The notes beneath the pieces are model-generated. The model made no database searches and was not told the DNA's origin. It was given only the letters and a program-made list of their open reading frames with translations. Below, in pieces: positions 10,165 to 21,254 of a DNA stretch of 64,000 bases. Each line of letters starts with the position of its first letter. Position 1 is the first letter of the stretch. Source of the DNA: Notamacropus eugenii (Eukaryota; Chordata; Mammalia; Diprotodontia; Macropodidae); the NCBI RefSeq assembly GCF_028372415.1, contig NC_092876.1, positions 59,854,385 through 59,918,384 of the forward strand, given 5' to 3'. The position numbers were made by a program, and so were the translations under genes.

Positions 10165-11275
10165 ACATTGTCTTCTATTCTTTTCATTCTTTTAGTTATG
10201 TTTTACAATTTCTTGGTTTCCCATAAAGTCGACTTCTATCTGTTCCATTCTAATTTTTAAAGAACTATTTTCTTCAGTGAGCATTTGAAGCTCCTTTTCC
10301 ATTTGACCAACTCTGCTTTTTAAAAAATTCTTCTCCTCATTGGCTTTTTGAACCTCTTTTGCCATTTGGGTTAATCTATTTTTAAAGATTTTATTTTCTT
10401 CAGCATTTTTTGGGGTCTCCTTTAGCAATCTGTTGATTTGTTTTTCATAATTTTCTTGTATTGCTCTCATTTCTCTTCCCAGTTTTCCTCCACCTGTATT
10501 ACTTGATTTCCAAAATCCTTTTTGAGCTCTTCCATGGCCTGAGACCATTGCATATATTTTTTGGAGGTTTTGAATGTAGAAGCCTTGACTTTGATATCTT
10601 CCTCTGATGTTTGTTCTTCCTCATCTGAAAAAATGAAAAAAAATATGTTTTCACCAAGAAAGTAACCTATAGTCGTATTTTTCCCCCCTTTTGGGCATTT
10701 TTCCCAGCCAGTTACTTGATTTTTGAGTCCTTTGTCAAGCTCAGTTCCTCCAAGGTGACACAACCAAGAGTTTACTCCTCTCCTGGCCTGTGCTCTTGTC
10801 TGGGAGCAACCACAAGCACTCTTTTCTTCCCAGGATCTGAGAGTAGGGGTCCCTCCACAGCTACCACCAGCTCCACCATGCCAGTGCTCCTCCTCACCCC
10901 AGGACTGCCATTCAGAACTGAGATCCAGATCAGCTGCTTGATTGCCGAGGAATCTAAAAGCGGACTCTGCTGCTGGAGTGGCTGCTGCCACCCTGGAGCC
11001 AGACAGCACAGCCGCTACTCATGATTCCACATCCCTGAAGACTGCTCCAGTGCTGTCCACATCATGCCATGGCCAAGACTGGGCTGTGTTCCACTCTGAA
11101 CCTGATGTGATAGATATTTTCTGTTGGCCTTCCGGGCTGTCTTAGGCTGGAAATCTCTTTTACTGTGTTGTTTTGTGGCTTCTGCTGCTCCAAAATTTGT
11201 TTAGAGTCGTTTTTTACAGATAGTTTATGGACAATGGGAAGAGAGTTAGAGTAAGCCTGACTTTCTACTCCGACA
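10165..11275 (-). mobile_element. LINE-1 5' half, inverted: ORF1 and 5' UTR
   Basis: On the minus strand, an ORF1 coiled-coil frame (10548-10192: MAKEVQKANEEKNFLKSR, QMEKELQMLTEEN) is preceded by a 5' UTR ending at 'gtcaagatgtcggagtag' (about 11276-11259). It faces the plus-strand ORF1 piece at 8625-10160. It lacks ORF2. Confidence 0.8.
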
Positions 11276-11284
11276 TCTTGACTT

Positions 11285-12060
11285 TTTTTCCCAGTCAGTT
11301 ACTTGACTTTTGAGTTCTTTTTCAAGTGGAGGGTATACTACTCTAGACTTCAGAGGTTTTGTGCAGCTGTTCTCTGATATATCTCTAGGGACCTGTAAGT
11401 TACCAGTTCTTCCAAGGTGGCACAGTCAAGGGAGAGGAGTTTGCTTCTCTCCTGGCCTGTGCTCTTGTCTGTGAGCAACCGAAAGCACTCTTTTCTGCCC
11501 TGGAACTGTGAGTATGATTCCTTTTCCACAGCTACCACCAGCTCCACCATGCCAGTACTCCTCCTCACCCCAGGACCACAACTCAGGACTGAGACCCAGA
11601 TGAGCTACTTGACTCCCCCATGGTCTTTAGGACAAGGGCCCCCAAAGTGGATGCTGCTGCCTCAGTGACTGCCACTGCCCTGGGCCCAGGGCTGGGGTAG
11701 GACCACACTCCCCTCTCACTCAGGTGAAAGAGCTTCCTTACTGACCTTTGAAACTGTCTTTAGCATTTGTGGGTTGAGAAATCTGGAAACCAAGGCAGCT
11801 GCCATTGATTCAGTGCCCTAAAACCTGTTCCAGCCCTATCTGTGCTTGCATGACCCATGCTAGGCTGAGCTGCACTCTGCTCAGAGCCTGATGTGATAGA
11901 CCTTTCCTGTTGGCCTTCTAAGCTGTCTTGGGCTACAAATCTATTTAATTCTGTCATTTTGTGGTTTTGACTGTTCTAGAATTTGTTTAGAATCATTTTT
12001 ACAGATACTTTAAGGGCTATGGGGGGAGAGCTAGAGTAGATCCATCCTTCTACTCTACCA
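11285..12060 (-). mobile_element. LINE-1 5' UTR fragment
   Basis: Minus-strand L1 5' UTR of a related subfamily, ending at the 5' terminus 'agaaccaagatggtagagta' (about 12068-12049). It stops before ORF1, at the segment that corresponds to 'ccagtcagttacttgac'. Confidence 0.7.
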
Positions 12061-12061
12061 T

Positions 12062-13297
12062 CTTGGTTCTACTCTGTTCTTGATAATTTCTTGAAAGAAG
12101 ATGTCAAGGCTCTTTCTTTGATCATGGCTTTCAGTCCAATAATTTTTAAATTATCTCTCCTGGGTCTATTTTCCAGGTCAGTCATTTTTCCAATGAGATA
12201 TTTCTCACTGTATTCTACTTTTTCATTCTTTTGGTTCTGTTTTATAATTTCTTGATTTCTCATAAAGTCATTAGCTTCCATTTGCTCCATTCTAATCTTT
12301 CAGGAATTATTTTCTTCAGTGAGCTTTTAGATCTTCTTTTCCATCTAGCCATTCTGATTTTTAGGGCATTCTTCTCCTCATTGGCTTTTTGGACCTCTTT
12401 TGCTATTTATGTTAGTCTATTTTTTAAGGTATTATTTTTGTCAGTATTTTTGGTTGTCTTCTCTAGCGAGTGGTTCACTTCTTTTTCATGATTTTCTTGC
12501 ATCACTCTCATTTCTCTTCCCAATTTTTCCTCTACCTCTCTTACTTGATTTTCAAAATCTTTTTGGAGCCACAGAAGTATGGCCTGAAACCAATTCATAT
12601 TTTTCTGGGAGGCTTTTGATGTAAGAGCTTTGCCTTGTTGTTTGCTTCTGCTTGTATGTTTTTATCTTCTTTGTCACTAAGGTAAGAATCTATAGTCTGA
12701 GTATTTTATGCTATTTGCTCATGTTCCCAGCCAAATATCTGACTTTTGAACTCTTTGTCAAGGCAGGACTCTCTTTCAGTGGGAGTGGGATTACTGCCCC
12801 AGACCTCAGGGGTTTTGTATCAGCTGCTTGATTCCCCACTGTCTGTGGGCCCAGAGCTCTGGAAGAAGCTGCTACCATTTCTGCAGTCATTGCTGCTGCA
12901 GTTGCCACCATCTCCCCAAACCAGGTCTGGGGCTGGACTCCAGTACCACTGTACCCCTCCCCCACTCAGGTTTGACAGTTTTCCCACTAATTCTCTATGC
13001 TGTCTTTAGCATTTGTGGGTTAAGAAGTCCGGAAACTGTTACAGCTGCCAATGATTCAGTCCCTCAGGCCTACTCTGGCCTCATCTCCCATGTTGGACTG
13101 CATTCCTCTCCCAACCTGGTGTGATATGCCCTTACTGTAGATCTTCCAGGTTTTGGACTGAAGATTTGTTTCTCTGTGTCATTTTGTGGGTTCTGTAGCT
13201 CTAGAATTTGTTTAGAGTCATTTTTTACAGTTATTTGGAGGGATTTGGGGGAGAGCTCAAGCAAGTCCTTGCTTTTATTCCACCATCTTGGTTCTGT
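12062..13297 (-). mobile_element. LINE-1 5' half: ORF1 and 5' UTR
   Basis: The minus strand carries ORF1 coiled-coil frames (12598-12407 and 12290-12069, the latter with ENRPRRDNLKIIGL) separated by frameshifts. The 5' UTR ends at 'cagaaccaagatggtggaat' near 13297. ORF2 is absent. Confidence 0.75.
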
Positions 13298-13299
13298 GC

Positions 13300-13443
13300 C
13301 TCCCTCCTCCTGAGTTTCAGATTCTCTGGAAGGATATTCATATGCTCTGTGGAAAATGGGAAATTCAGAAGGAGAGGTAATGAGTTTTGTTTGGACATGT
13401 TGAGTTTGAGATGGGTTTGGCACATCTAGTTAGAAATAAGCAA

Positions 13444-13483
<40 letters not shown>

Positions 13484-13509
13484 CAGAGAGAGAAAGAGAG
13501 AGAGTGAGA

Positions 13510-13541
<32 letters not shown>
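13300..13541 (+). repeat. Unnamed ancient repeat with (TG)n(GA)n tract, split by the L1
   Basis: 'ttggacatgttgagtttgag' and 'agttagaaataagcaagt' match the copy at about 6890-6950. They are followed by (TG)n at 13447-13482 and (GA)n/(ACAGAG)n. The sequence resumes after the L1 at 20513 with 'gagaattatatatacagaac', which parallels 7030-7060. Confidence 0.65.
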
Positions 13542-13543
<2 letters not shown>

Positions 13544-13556
13544 AAGAGACAGAGAG
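13542..13556 (+). repeat. Left target-site duplication of the full-length L1
   Basis: GAAAGAGACAGAGAG immediately precedes the L1 5' end and is identical to 20498-20512. The preceding A (13541) may also belong to it. Confidence 0.85.
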
Positions 13557-14518
13557 GGGGTGGAGACAAGATGGCGGAGTGAAAGCAATGACTCACCTAA
13601 GCTCCTGGAAAAACTCCTCTGGATATCTCTGGGGGGAGAGTCTGACCAGACTTTGGAGGTGTAAAATCCAGTGGGTGACGGACTTTGAGGGATTCGGAGC
13701 CCAGGCTGGACCGGAGGGTCCACGGGAGGGATCTGTTCCGCGGGGGTAAGACCCCGGCGCACAGCGCAGGGCGGTCGGCGTGGCAGGGCGGAGGGGACCA
13801 GAGGAGCCCGAGAGTGGTGGGCGAGACCAGCGGAGCAGGAGATAAGCCAGGCCGAGCCGGTGAGAGCTGCTGAGTGCCAGACATCACCGCAGCAGCCCTT
13901 GAAATATTCAGCCTGAAGACGGACTTCGGTGGGTCACTACTTGAACTTCCAGGAACTGGGATGGCAGAGTGATGAGTAAGTGCTCTCTCCTCCCCCCTGA
14001 TGACCATGAGGGAACCATAAAATTCTTCCCCAGATTAATCCTGGATCAGCGGGAACAGCAGAAGGGGGCGGGTGGTCTCATAACACCAGAGTCTGGAAAA
14101 GTGGCAAAGGGGGATTCTTCCTACTGTGGTGGAGGCGATCTGGAGGGACAGATGACCCAGGGAAGAGAAAATTCCCACTGAGACCCAGGCAAGCCTCAGA
14201 GCCAGGAGACAGGAGACGAGCCCCAGGAGGGGCGGAACACGCGTTAGCTTCTAGGCGTGCCCCAGCCCTTCAGGGGAAAAGGGAAGACAATAGGGAAGCT
14301 GGGATTACCATCCCCTGACCATGCCTTTGCCTCAAGTCAGCTGAGGAGATAGCCTGAGACCAGACCACACCTCCCACACACCTAACAAGATAACCCCAGG
14401 GTTGATCGGGGAAACAAAAAACAAAAGCCTGCTTTTAGCCCAGACACACATCAGCTCAACTTAAAGATCTGTACCTTCTGACTGAGAGAACCAAAATCTA
14501 CAACACTCAGCCAACATC
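13557..14518 (+). promoter_or_regulatory. LINE-1 5' UTR and internal promoter region
   Basis: It begins with 'acaagatggcggagtgaaag', similar to the conserved L1 5' terminus. The GCCATnTT-type core (here on the antisense of 'aagatggcgg') is the known YY1 site position in human L1. It is CpG-richer than the surroundings (for example 13690-13870), consistent with an internal pol II promoter. The promoter role is inferred. Confidence 0.7.
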
Positions 14519-15700
14519 ATGAATTGGAAAAAGCAGACGAAAAGTGAAAAAACCATAGAATCTTTCTATGGGGATAAGGACCAAAACACAAACACCAAAG
14601 AGGTTAGGGCTGAGACTGTACTTCCATCTGAAACTTCAGATGGGACTATGAATTTCTCACAAGCACAACTAGATTACCTGGAACGTCTGAAGAAGGATAT
14701 AAAAGAAAAATTGGCCAATGATTTTAAAACTATAAAAAAAGAATTCACTGATGAGAACATCACCCTGAAAAAGAAAATTGAAGAAATGGAAAAGGAAGTT
14801 CAAAAATTAACTGGAGAGAATAATTCCCTAAAAGGAAGAGCTAATCAAATGGAAAAGGAAACCCAAAACCTAATTGGGAAAATTGATCAGATGGAAAAGG
14901 AAACCCAAAACCTAACTGGGAAAATTGGTCGATTGGAAAAAGAAGTACAAAAATTAAATGGAGAAAATAGCTCCCTAAAGGGAAAAATTGGTCAGATGGA
15001 AAAGGAGATGGAAAAGCTAACTGAAGAAAACACTACGATGAAGATTAGAATTGGGCAAGTAGAAACTAATGACTCAATGAGGCAACAAGAATCAGTCAAA
15101 CAAAATCTAAAGAATGAAAAGATAGAAGAAAATGTAAAATATTTAATTGGAAAAACAACTGACCTGGAAAATAGATCCAGGAGAGAAAATCTAAGAATTA
15201 TTGGCCTGCCAGAAACCCATGATGAAGAAAAGAGTCTGGACAATATCTTCCAGGAAATCATCAAGGAAAACTGTCCAGAAGTACTAGACTCAGAGGGCAA
15301 AATAGTCATCGAAAGAATCCACCGTTCCCCTCCCGAAAGGGATCCCAAACTCAAAACCCCAAGAAATATAGTTGCCAAATTCCAGAGCTATCAAGTGAAG
15401 GAGAAAATACTACAAGCAGCCAGAAAGAAACAATTCAAATATCAAGGACACACAGTCAGGATCACACAGGACCTTGCAGCTTCTACATTAAAAGATCGAA
15501 AGAATTGGAACCCAATATTCCATAAGGCAAAGGAGTTGGTACTTCAACCAAGGATCAACTACCCAGCAAAGTTCAGCATAACATTTCAGGCAAGGAGAAA
15601 GTCATTCAACGAAATAAGGGATTTCCAGAGCTTCCTGACCAAAACACCAGAACTCAATAGACAATTTGATCTTCAAATGCAGGTCTCCAGAGAATCATAA
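14519..15700 (+). CDS. L1-ORF1: LINE-1 ORF1 protein (RNA-binding trimeric chaperone)
   Basis: 393 codons without interruption. The N-terminal third is polar. Residues about 75-200 form a long coiled coil built of 14- and 21-residue units such as MEKEVQKLTGENNSLKG, the trimerisation region. The RRM begins around 'RRENLRIIGLPE', and the C-terminal domain contains 'VRITQDLAASTL' and 'QPRINYPAKFSITF'. These are hallmark L1 ORF1p segments. By family knowledge the protein coats L1 RNA in cytoplasmic RNPs and acts as a nucleic-acid chaperone. It is longer than human ORF1p (338 residues), mainly through the coiled coil. The start is the first ATG of the frame after the 5' UTR. Confidence 0.95.
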   Translation: MNWKKQTKSEKTIESFYGDKDQNTNTKEVRAETVLPSETSDGTMNFSQAQLDYLERLKKDIKEKLANDFKTIKKEFTDENITLKKKIEEMEKEVQKLTGENNSLKGRANQMEKETQNLIGKIDQMEKETQNLTGKIGRLEKEVQKLNGENSSLKGKIGQMEKEMEKLTEENTTMKIRIGQVETNDSMRQQESVKQNLKNEKIEENVKYLIGKTTDLENRSRRENLRIIGLPETHDEEKSLDNIFQEIIKENCPEVLDSEGKIVIERIHRSPPERDPKLKTPRNIVAKFQSYQVKEKILQAARKKQFKYQGHTVRITQDLAASTLKDRKNWNPIFHKAKELVLQPRINYPAKFSITFQARRKSFNEIRDFQSFLTKTPELNRQFDLQMQVSRES

Positions 15701-16226
15701 AAAGGTAAACAGAGGGGAAAAAACAAAAACAAAAACTTGCTACTCAATTAGGGCAAACTGTTTACCTCCCTATAAGGGAAGATGATACCTGTTAATCTTG
15801 AGAACTGTGCAGCTATTATGATAAAAGGGATATATGTAGAGGGAATGGGCATAAAGTAAATGATGTCATGTCAAAAATATGATTTAAGTATGAGAAGGGA
15901 ATGTAATAGGAGGTGCGGAAAGGGGGAAGCAGAAAATGGCAAATTATATCACAGGAAGAAGTACAAAACTATAGTAGAGGGAAGGAGGGGAGGGAGATGA
16001 GCATTGTTTGAGAGGTACTCTCATCTGATTTGTTCAAAGGAGGGAACAATAATCTTAAGTAGATAAGCCTAACTAGCTCTATAGGTAGTAGGAGGGGAAG
16101 GGGGAAGAAAGGGGAGGGTGGCTAAAAGGGAGGAAAGAAGCAATAAGAGTAAAGGGAACTAAAAGGGAGGGGGGTCAAAAGAAGGAGGGGAAGGCTGCAG
16201 GAGGAGGGGGAGAAAAGTGAATACTA
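15701..16226 (+). other. LINE-1 inter-ORF spacer, purine-rich
   Basis: 526 bp between the ORF1 stop and the first ORF2 ATG, dominated by A and G with many 'ggaggggaagg' runs. Human L1 has a spacer of about 63 bp, so this is long. It contains no ORF on the sense strand. Confidence 0.8.
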
Positions 16227-19200
16227 TTGAGGAGGGGAAGGGAGACGGGAGAGCTAAAAGCACAAATGGTGGGAAAGAGGTTGGAGGGAAATACACAGAT
16301 TGTAATCATAACTGTGAATGTGAATGGAATGAACTCTCCCATAAAATGGAGATGGATAGCAGAATGGATTAAAAGCCATAATCCAACAATATGCTGCTTA
16401 CAAGAAACACATTTGAAACGGGGGGATACACATAGGATAAAGGTCAAAGGATGGAGCAGAATATATTGTGCTTCAGCTCATGTAAGAAAGGCAGGAGTAG
16501 CAATCCTAATCTCAGACAAAGCAAAAGCAGAAATAGATCTAATCAAAAGGGATAAGGATGGAAACTATATCCTGCTAAAAGGCACCATAGACAATGAAGC
16601 AATATCATTACTAAACATGTATGCTCCAAGTGGTATAGCATCCAGATTCTTAGAGGAGAGGTTGGGGGAGTTGAAGGAAGAAATTGATAGCAAAACTATA
16701 CTAGTGGGGGACCTCAACCTCCCCCTCTCTGAACTCGATAAATCCAACCTCAAAATAAACAAGAAAGAGGTTAAGGAGGTAAATAAAACTCTGGATAAGG
16801 TAGATATGATAGATCTTTGGAGAAAATTAAATGGGAATAGAAAGGAATATACTTTTTTCTCAGCGGTACATGGAACATTTACAAAAATTGACCATGTACT
16901 AGGACATAAAAATCTCACAATCCAGTGCAGAAAGGTAGAGATAATCAATGCATCCTTTTCAGATCATAATGCATTAAAAATTACATGTAATAAAAGGCCA
17001 TGGAAAGAGAAACCAAAAATCAATTGGAAACTAAATAATCTAATTCTAAAGAAGGGTTGGGTTAAAGAAGAAATCATAGAAACAATCAACAATTTCATTC
17101 GAGAGAATGACAATAGTGAGACAACATACCAAAACTTATGGGATACTGCAAAAGCAGTTATTAGGGGAAGTTTTATATCTCTGAATGCTTACATAAATAA
17201 AATAGAGAAAGAGGAGATCAATGACTTAGGCTTGCAGTTGAAAAAGCTAGAAAAAGAACAAATTGAAAATCCCCAAGTAAATACCAAATTAGAAATACTG
17301 AAAACCAAAGGAGAGATTAATAAAATTGAAATTAAGAAAACTATTGAATTAATAAATAAAACCAATAGTTGGTTTTATGAAAAAACTAATAAAATTGATA
17401 AACCTTTGGTCAATCTGATTAAAAAAAAGAAAGAAGAAAACCAAATTACTAATATTAAAAATGAAAGGGGTGAACTCACCTCCAATGAGGAGGAAATTAA
17501 AACAATAATTAGAAACTACTTTGCCCAACTTTATGCCCACAAATTCGATAATCTAAACGAGATGGATGAATATTTTAAAAAATACAAATTGCCCAGATTA
17601 ACAGAAGAGGAAGTTGAATACTTAAACAACCCCATCTCAGAAAAAGAAATTGAACAAGCCATCAATGAACTCCCTAGGAAAAAATCTCCTGGGCCAGATG
17701 GATTCACAAGTGAATTCTATCAAACATTTAAAGAACAATTAATTCCAATACTACATACACTATTCTTGAAAATTGGGGAAGAAGGAGTCCTCCCAAATTC
17801 TTTCTATGATACAAATATGGTTTTGATACCCAAACCAGGAAGAGACAAAACAGAGAAAGAAAATTATAGACCAATTTCCCTAATGAATATAGATGCAAAA
17901 ATTTTAAATAAGATTCTAGCAAAACGAATACAGCATCTTATCACGAGATTAATACATTATGATCAGGTAGGATTCATACCAGGATTACAGGGCTGGTTCA
18001 ATATTAGGAAAACTATTAGCATTATCGATCACATCAACAACAAAGCTAACAAAAACCACATGATTATCTCAATAGATGCAGAAAAAGCTTTTGACAAAAT
18101 ACAACATCCATTCCTACTAAAAACATTGGAGAATGTAGGAATAAAGGGAACTTTCCATAAAATAATAAGCAGTATCTATCTAAAACCTTCAGCAAGCATT
18201 ATATGCAATGGGGATAAGCTAGATGCATTCCCAATAAGATCAGGGGTGAAACAAGGTTGTCCATTATCACCACTATTATTTAATATGGTACTAGAAATGT
18301 TAGCTGTAGCAATTAGACAAGATAAAGATATCCAAGGAATTAAAATAGCCAAAGAAGAAACTAAGTTATCACTCTTTGCAGATGATATGATGATTTACCT
18401 AGAGAATCCCAGAGATTCAAGTAAAAAATTACTTGAATTAATAAACAACTTTGGCAAAGTTGCAGGTTACAAAATAAACCCACACAACTCTTCTGCATTC
18501 CTATATATTAGCAACAAAGCCCAACAGCAAGAGATAGAAAGAGAAACCCCATTTAAAGTTAGGGTAGACAGTATAAAATACTTAGGAGTCTACCTGCCAA
18601 AACAAACCCAGGGATTATATGAACACAATTACAAGACACTTTTTGCACAAATAAAGTCAGATTTAAGTAAATGGAAAAACATTAGTTGCTCATGGGTAGG
18701 CCGGGCTAATATAATAAAAATGACAATTCTACCCAAATTAATATACCTATTTAGTGCCATACCAATTAAACTATCAGACAATTACTTTCTAGAGCTGGAC
18801 AAAATAATATCAAAATTCATTTGGAAAAACAAAAGGTCCAGAATATCAAAGGGACTAATGAAAAGAAATGCTTGGGAAGGTGGCCTAGCGCTACCAGACC
18901 TCAAACTGTACTATAAAGCAGCAATTATCAAAACCACTTGGTATTGGCTAAGAAACAGAGAGGTAGACAAGTGGAATAGACTTGGCACTCAAGATGCAGT
19001 AGGCAAGGAATATAGCAACCTTCTGTTTGATAAACCCAAGGACCCCAGCTTCTGGGATAAGAACTCATTGTTTGACAAAAATTGCTGGGAAAACTGGATA
19101 ACAGTGTGGCGGAAATTAGGCATAGACCCATACCTGACACCGTACACAAGAATAAAGTCCAAATGGGTACATGATTTAGGTATAAAGATTGATACCATGA

Positions 19201-20117
19201 ATAAACTGGAGAAGCAAGGAATAGTGTATTTATCAGATCTATGGAGAAGGGAAGAATTCTTTACTAAAGGAGAGATAGAATGCATTATGAAATGCAAAAT
19301 GGATAACTTTGATTACATTAAACTGAGAAGTTTTTGCACAACCAAACCCAATGCAACCAAAATCCGGAGGGATGTAGTAAATTGGGAAAGAATTTTTACA
19401 GCTAAGCTCGGGGATAAAGGCCTCATTTCTAGAATATATAGAGAACTGATCCAAATGTATAATCATACAAGTCATTCCCCAATTGATAAATGGTCAAAGG
19501 ATATGAACAGGCAATTTTCAGAGGAAGAAATTAAAGCTATCTATAATCATATGAAAAAATGCTCTAAATCACTATTGATTAGAGAGATGCAAATCAAAAC
19601 AACTCTGAGGTACCACATCACACCTATAAGATTGGCAAACATGACAGAACAAGAAAATGATAAATGCTGGAGAGGATGTGGGAAAGTTGGAACACTAATT
19701 CATTGTTGGTGGAGCTGCGAGCTGATCCAACCATTCTGGAGAGCAATTTGGAACTATGCCCAAAGGGCTACAAAAATGTGCATACCCTTTGACCCAGCAA
19801 TATCGCTACTAGGACTATATCCCCAAGAGATCATAAAAATGGGAAAGGGTCCCACATGTACAAAAATATTTATAGCAGCACTCTATGTAGTTGCCAAAAA
19901 CTGGAAGTCAAGGGGATGTCCATCAATTGGGGAATGGCTGAATAAATTATGGTATATGAATGTAATGGAGTACTATTGTGCCATAAGAAATGATGAACAA
20001 GAAGACTTCAGAGAGGCCTGGAAGGACTTATATGACCTGATGCTGAGTGAAAGGAGCAGAACCAGGAGAACTTTATGCACAGCAACAACCACAGTGTGTG
20101 AGAGTTTTTTCTGGTAG
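16227..20117 (+). CDS. L1-ORF2: LINE-1 ORF2 protein (endonuclease and reverse transcriptase)
   Basis: 1296 uninterrupted codons. The APE-type endonuclease lies at about 25-255, with Asn31, Glu60 (QETHL), Tyr132, Asp162/Asn164 (GDLN), Asp222 and Ser245-Asp246-His247, all at the same spacing as the human active site with an offset of 17. The reverse transcriptase has the conserved KSPGPDGF segment and FADD with Asp719/Asp720. A C-terminal CCHC-like motif starts at Cys1147 ([18 protein letters not shown]). Every catalytic residue checked is intact. The first ATG is used here, but Met14 at 16266 lies closer to the human start and may be the real one. The protein nicks target DNA and performs target-primed reverse transcription. 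Confidence 0.95.
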   Translation: MRRGRETGELKAQMVGKRLEGNTQIVIITVNVNGMNSPIKWRWIAEWIKSHNPTICCLQETHLKRGDTHRIKVKGWSRIYCASAHVRKAGVAILISDKAKAEIDLIKRDKDGNYILLKGTIDNEAISLLNMYAPSGIASRFLEERLGELKEEIDSKTILVGDLNLPLSELDKSNLKINKKEVKEVNKTLDKVDMIDLWRKLNGNRKEYTFFSAVHGTFTKIDHVLGHKNLTIQCRKVEIINASFSDHNALKITCNKRPWKEKPKINWKLNNLILKKGWVKEEIIETINNFIRENDNSETTYQNLWDTAKAVIRGSFISLNAYINKIEKEEINDLGLQLKKLEKEQIENPQVNTKLEILKTKGEINKIEIKKTIELINKTNSWFYEKTNKIDKPLVNLIKKKKEENQITNIKNERGELTSNEEEIKTIIRNYFAQLYAHKFDNLNEMDEYFKKYKLPRLTEEEVEYLNNPISEKEIEQAINELPRKKSPGPDGFTSEFYQTFKEQLIPILHTLFLKIGEEGVLPNSFYDTNMVLIPKPGRDKTEKENYRPISLMNIDAKILNKILAKRIQHLITRLIHYDQVGFIPGLQGWFNIRKTISIIDHINNKANKNHMIISIDAEKAFDKIQHPFLLKTLENVGIKGTFHKIISSIYLKPSASIICNGDKLDAFPIRSGVKQGCPLSPLLFNMVLEMLAVAIRQDKDIQGIKIAKEETKLSLFADDMMIYLENPRDSSKKLLELINNFGKVAGYKINPHNSSAFLYISNKAQQQEIERETPFKVRVDSIKYLGVYLPKQTQGLYEHNYKTLFAQIKSDLSKWKNISCSWVGRANIIKMTILPKLIYLFSAIPIKLSDNYFLELDKIISKFIWKNKRSRISKGLMKRNAWEGGLALPDLKLYYKAAIIKTTWYWLRNREVDKWNRLGTQDAVGKEYSNLLFDKPKDPSFWDKNSLFDKNCWENWITVWRKLGIDPYLTPYTRIKSKWVHDLGIKIDTMNKLEKQGIVYLSDLWRREEFFTKGEIECIMKCKMDNFDYIKLRSFCTTKPNATKIRRDVVNWERIFTAKLGDKGLISRIYRELIQMYNHTSHSPIDKWSKDMNRQFSEEEIKAIYNHMKKCSKSLLIREMQIKTTLRYHITPIRLANMTEQENDKCWRGCGKVGTLIHCWWSCELIQPFWRAIWNYAQRATKMCIPFDPAISLLGLYPQEIIKMGKGPTCTKIFIAALYVVAKNWKSRGCPSIGEWLNKLWYMNVMEYYCAIRNDEQEDFREAWKDLYDLMLSERSRTRRTLCTATTTVCESFFW

Positions 20118-20497
20118 ACTTAGATTTGTGTAATAACACAAGAACTTCTTACCAAAAAAAAAAAAAAATCCCAATGGAGGATCTCAAGGCAAAATGCCTG
20201 CCACACTCAGAGAGAGAAATATGGAAGTCACTCACATATTGTAGCAGATCATGTTTGTGTATGTGTATGTGTTTGTGTATCATGTTCTGATTTGTTATAC
20301 GATTTCTTTCATTTATCTTAGTCTGACTACATAGCATGACTATAGTGAAAATATACTCAATAGGAAAGTATATGTAGAATCTATACAGAATTGTATGCAG
20401 TCGTGGGGAGGGAGGGGGGGAGTAGGGGGTAGGTGGGGGGGATAAAATCACAATTGTATGGCAGTGATTGTTAAACATTACAAAATAAAAAAAAAAA
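20118..20497 (+). terminator. LINE-1 3' UTR, G-tract and poly(A) tail
   Basis: Contains an (A)n run near 20154-20167, a G-rich stretch at about 20405-20441 made of several runs of three or more G, and a terminal 'aaaataaaaaaaaaaa'. G-rich polypurine tracts are a recurring L1 3' UTR feature. Confidence 0.75.
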
Positions 20498-20512
20498 GAA
20501 AGAGACAGAGAG
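20498..20512 (+). repeat. Right target-site duplication of the full-length L1
   Basis: GAAAGAGACAGAGAG follows the A-tail directly, a perfect match to 13542-13556. The GA-rich host tract and the older repeat continue from 20513. Confidence 0.85.
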
Positions 20513-20734
20513 AGAGAGAGAAGGAGAGGTGAGAATTATATATACAGAACTATGAGAACTGTATGTAGAGAATGTCCTCTCCAAGATGTTAAGTAATTTG
20601 ATAGAGGTGGTACATGTGCAAAACATTTCTATGTTAATCATGTTGTGAAATAAGACAGATTCAACACACACACAAAGTGAACAATAGTATGCTTTCATTC
20701 ATCTTTGATTCATGCTTCGATCAGACTCTATCAT

Positions 20735-21250
20735 TTCTTTCTTTGAAAGTGGATGGCATTTTTCATTATGAGTTCTTTGGAATTGTCTTGGATCTTTGTA
20801 TTGTTGAGAATAGCTAAATCATTCAGAGTTGATCATCACACAATATTGCTGTTACTGTGTACAATGTTCTCCTACTTCTACTCACTTCACTCTGCATCCA
20901 TGCATGTAAGCCTTTCCAGTTTTTTCTGAGATCATCCTGCTCATCATTTCTTATAGCATAGCGCAGCAGTATTCCATTACAATCAAATACCACAACTTCT
21001 TCAGCCATTCCCTAACCAAATGGACATGCATCATTTCTTAGAGCACAATAGTATTCCCTTACATTCATGCACCACAATTCTTTTAGATGTTACCTTTTGC
21101 TACCACAAAAAGTACTGTTATAAGTATTTTTATATAAATAGGGACTTTCTTCTTATTCATGACTTCATTGGGGCATAAGCTCAGCAATAAAGTTTCTGGT
21201 ACAAAGTGGACATTTCAGTCACTTTATTTGCATTATTATAGATTGTTTTA
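20735..21250 (-). mobile_element. LINE-1 3' end, first part (interrupted)
   Basis: Reverse complement of the L1 ORF2 C-terminus and 3' UTR, for example the 'MEYY..AIRNDEQ'-like region at 20823-21008 and 'gtgtgatgatcaac'. It appears to resume at 23650-24156 after the element at 21255-23640. Confidence 0.65.
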
Positions 21251-21254
21251 CAAA

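Larger units (their letters stand above)
13557..20497 (+). mobile_element. L1: Full-length LINE-1 retrotransposon with intact ORFs
   Basis: A complete L1: about 960 bp of GC-richer 5' UTR starting 'ggggtggagacaagatggcg', ORF1 (14519-15700), a 526-bp purine-rich spacer, ORF2 (16227-20117), about 360 bp of 3' UTR with a G-rich tract, and an A-rich tail. It is flanked by a perfect 15-bp direct repeat, GAAAGAGACAGAGAG, at 13542-13556 and 20498-20512. It inserted into the (GA)n tract of an older repeat whose two halves continue on either side. Intact frames and a perfect target-site duplication indicate recent insertion and possible retrotransposition competence. Confidence 0.95.

Noticed and set aside
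10467-11009. 180-codon minus-strand frame as a host gene
   Set aside because: It is decayed L1 5' UTR and ORF1 N-terminus, recognised from the adjoining coiled-coil segment and L1 5' end.
13387-13762. Open frames of 110-120 codons on both strands
   Set aside because: They cover the (TG)n/(GA)n microsatellite and the L1 5' end, with no conserved protein features.
14992-15378. 128-codon antisense frame in L1 ORF1
   Set aside because: A shadow of the coding strand; its codons mirror the coiled-coil repeats.
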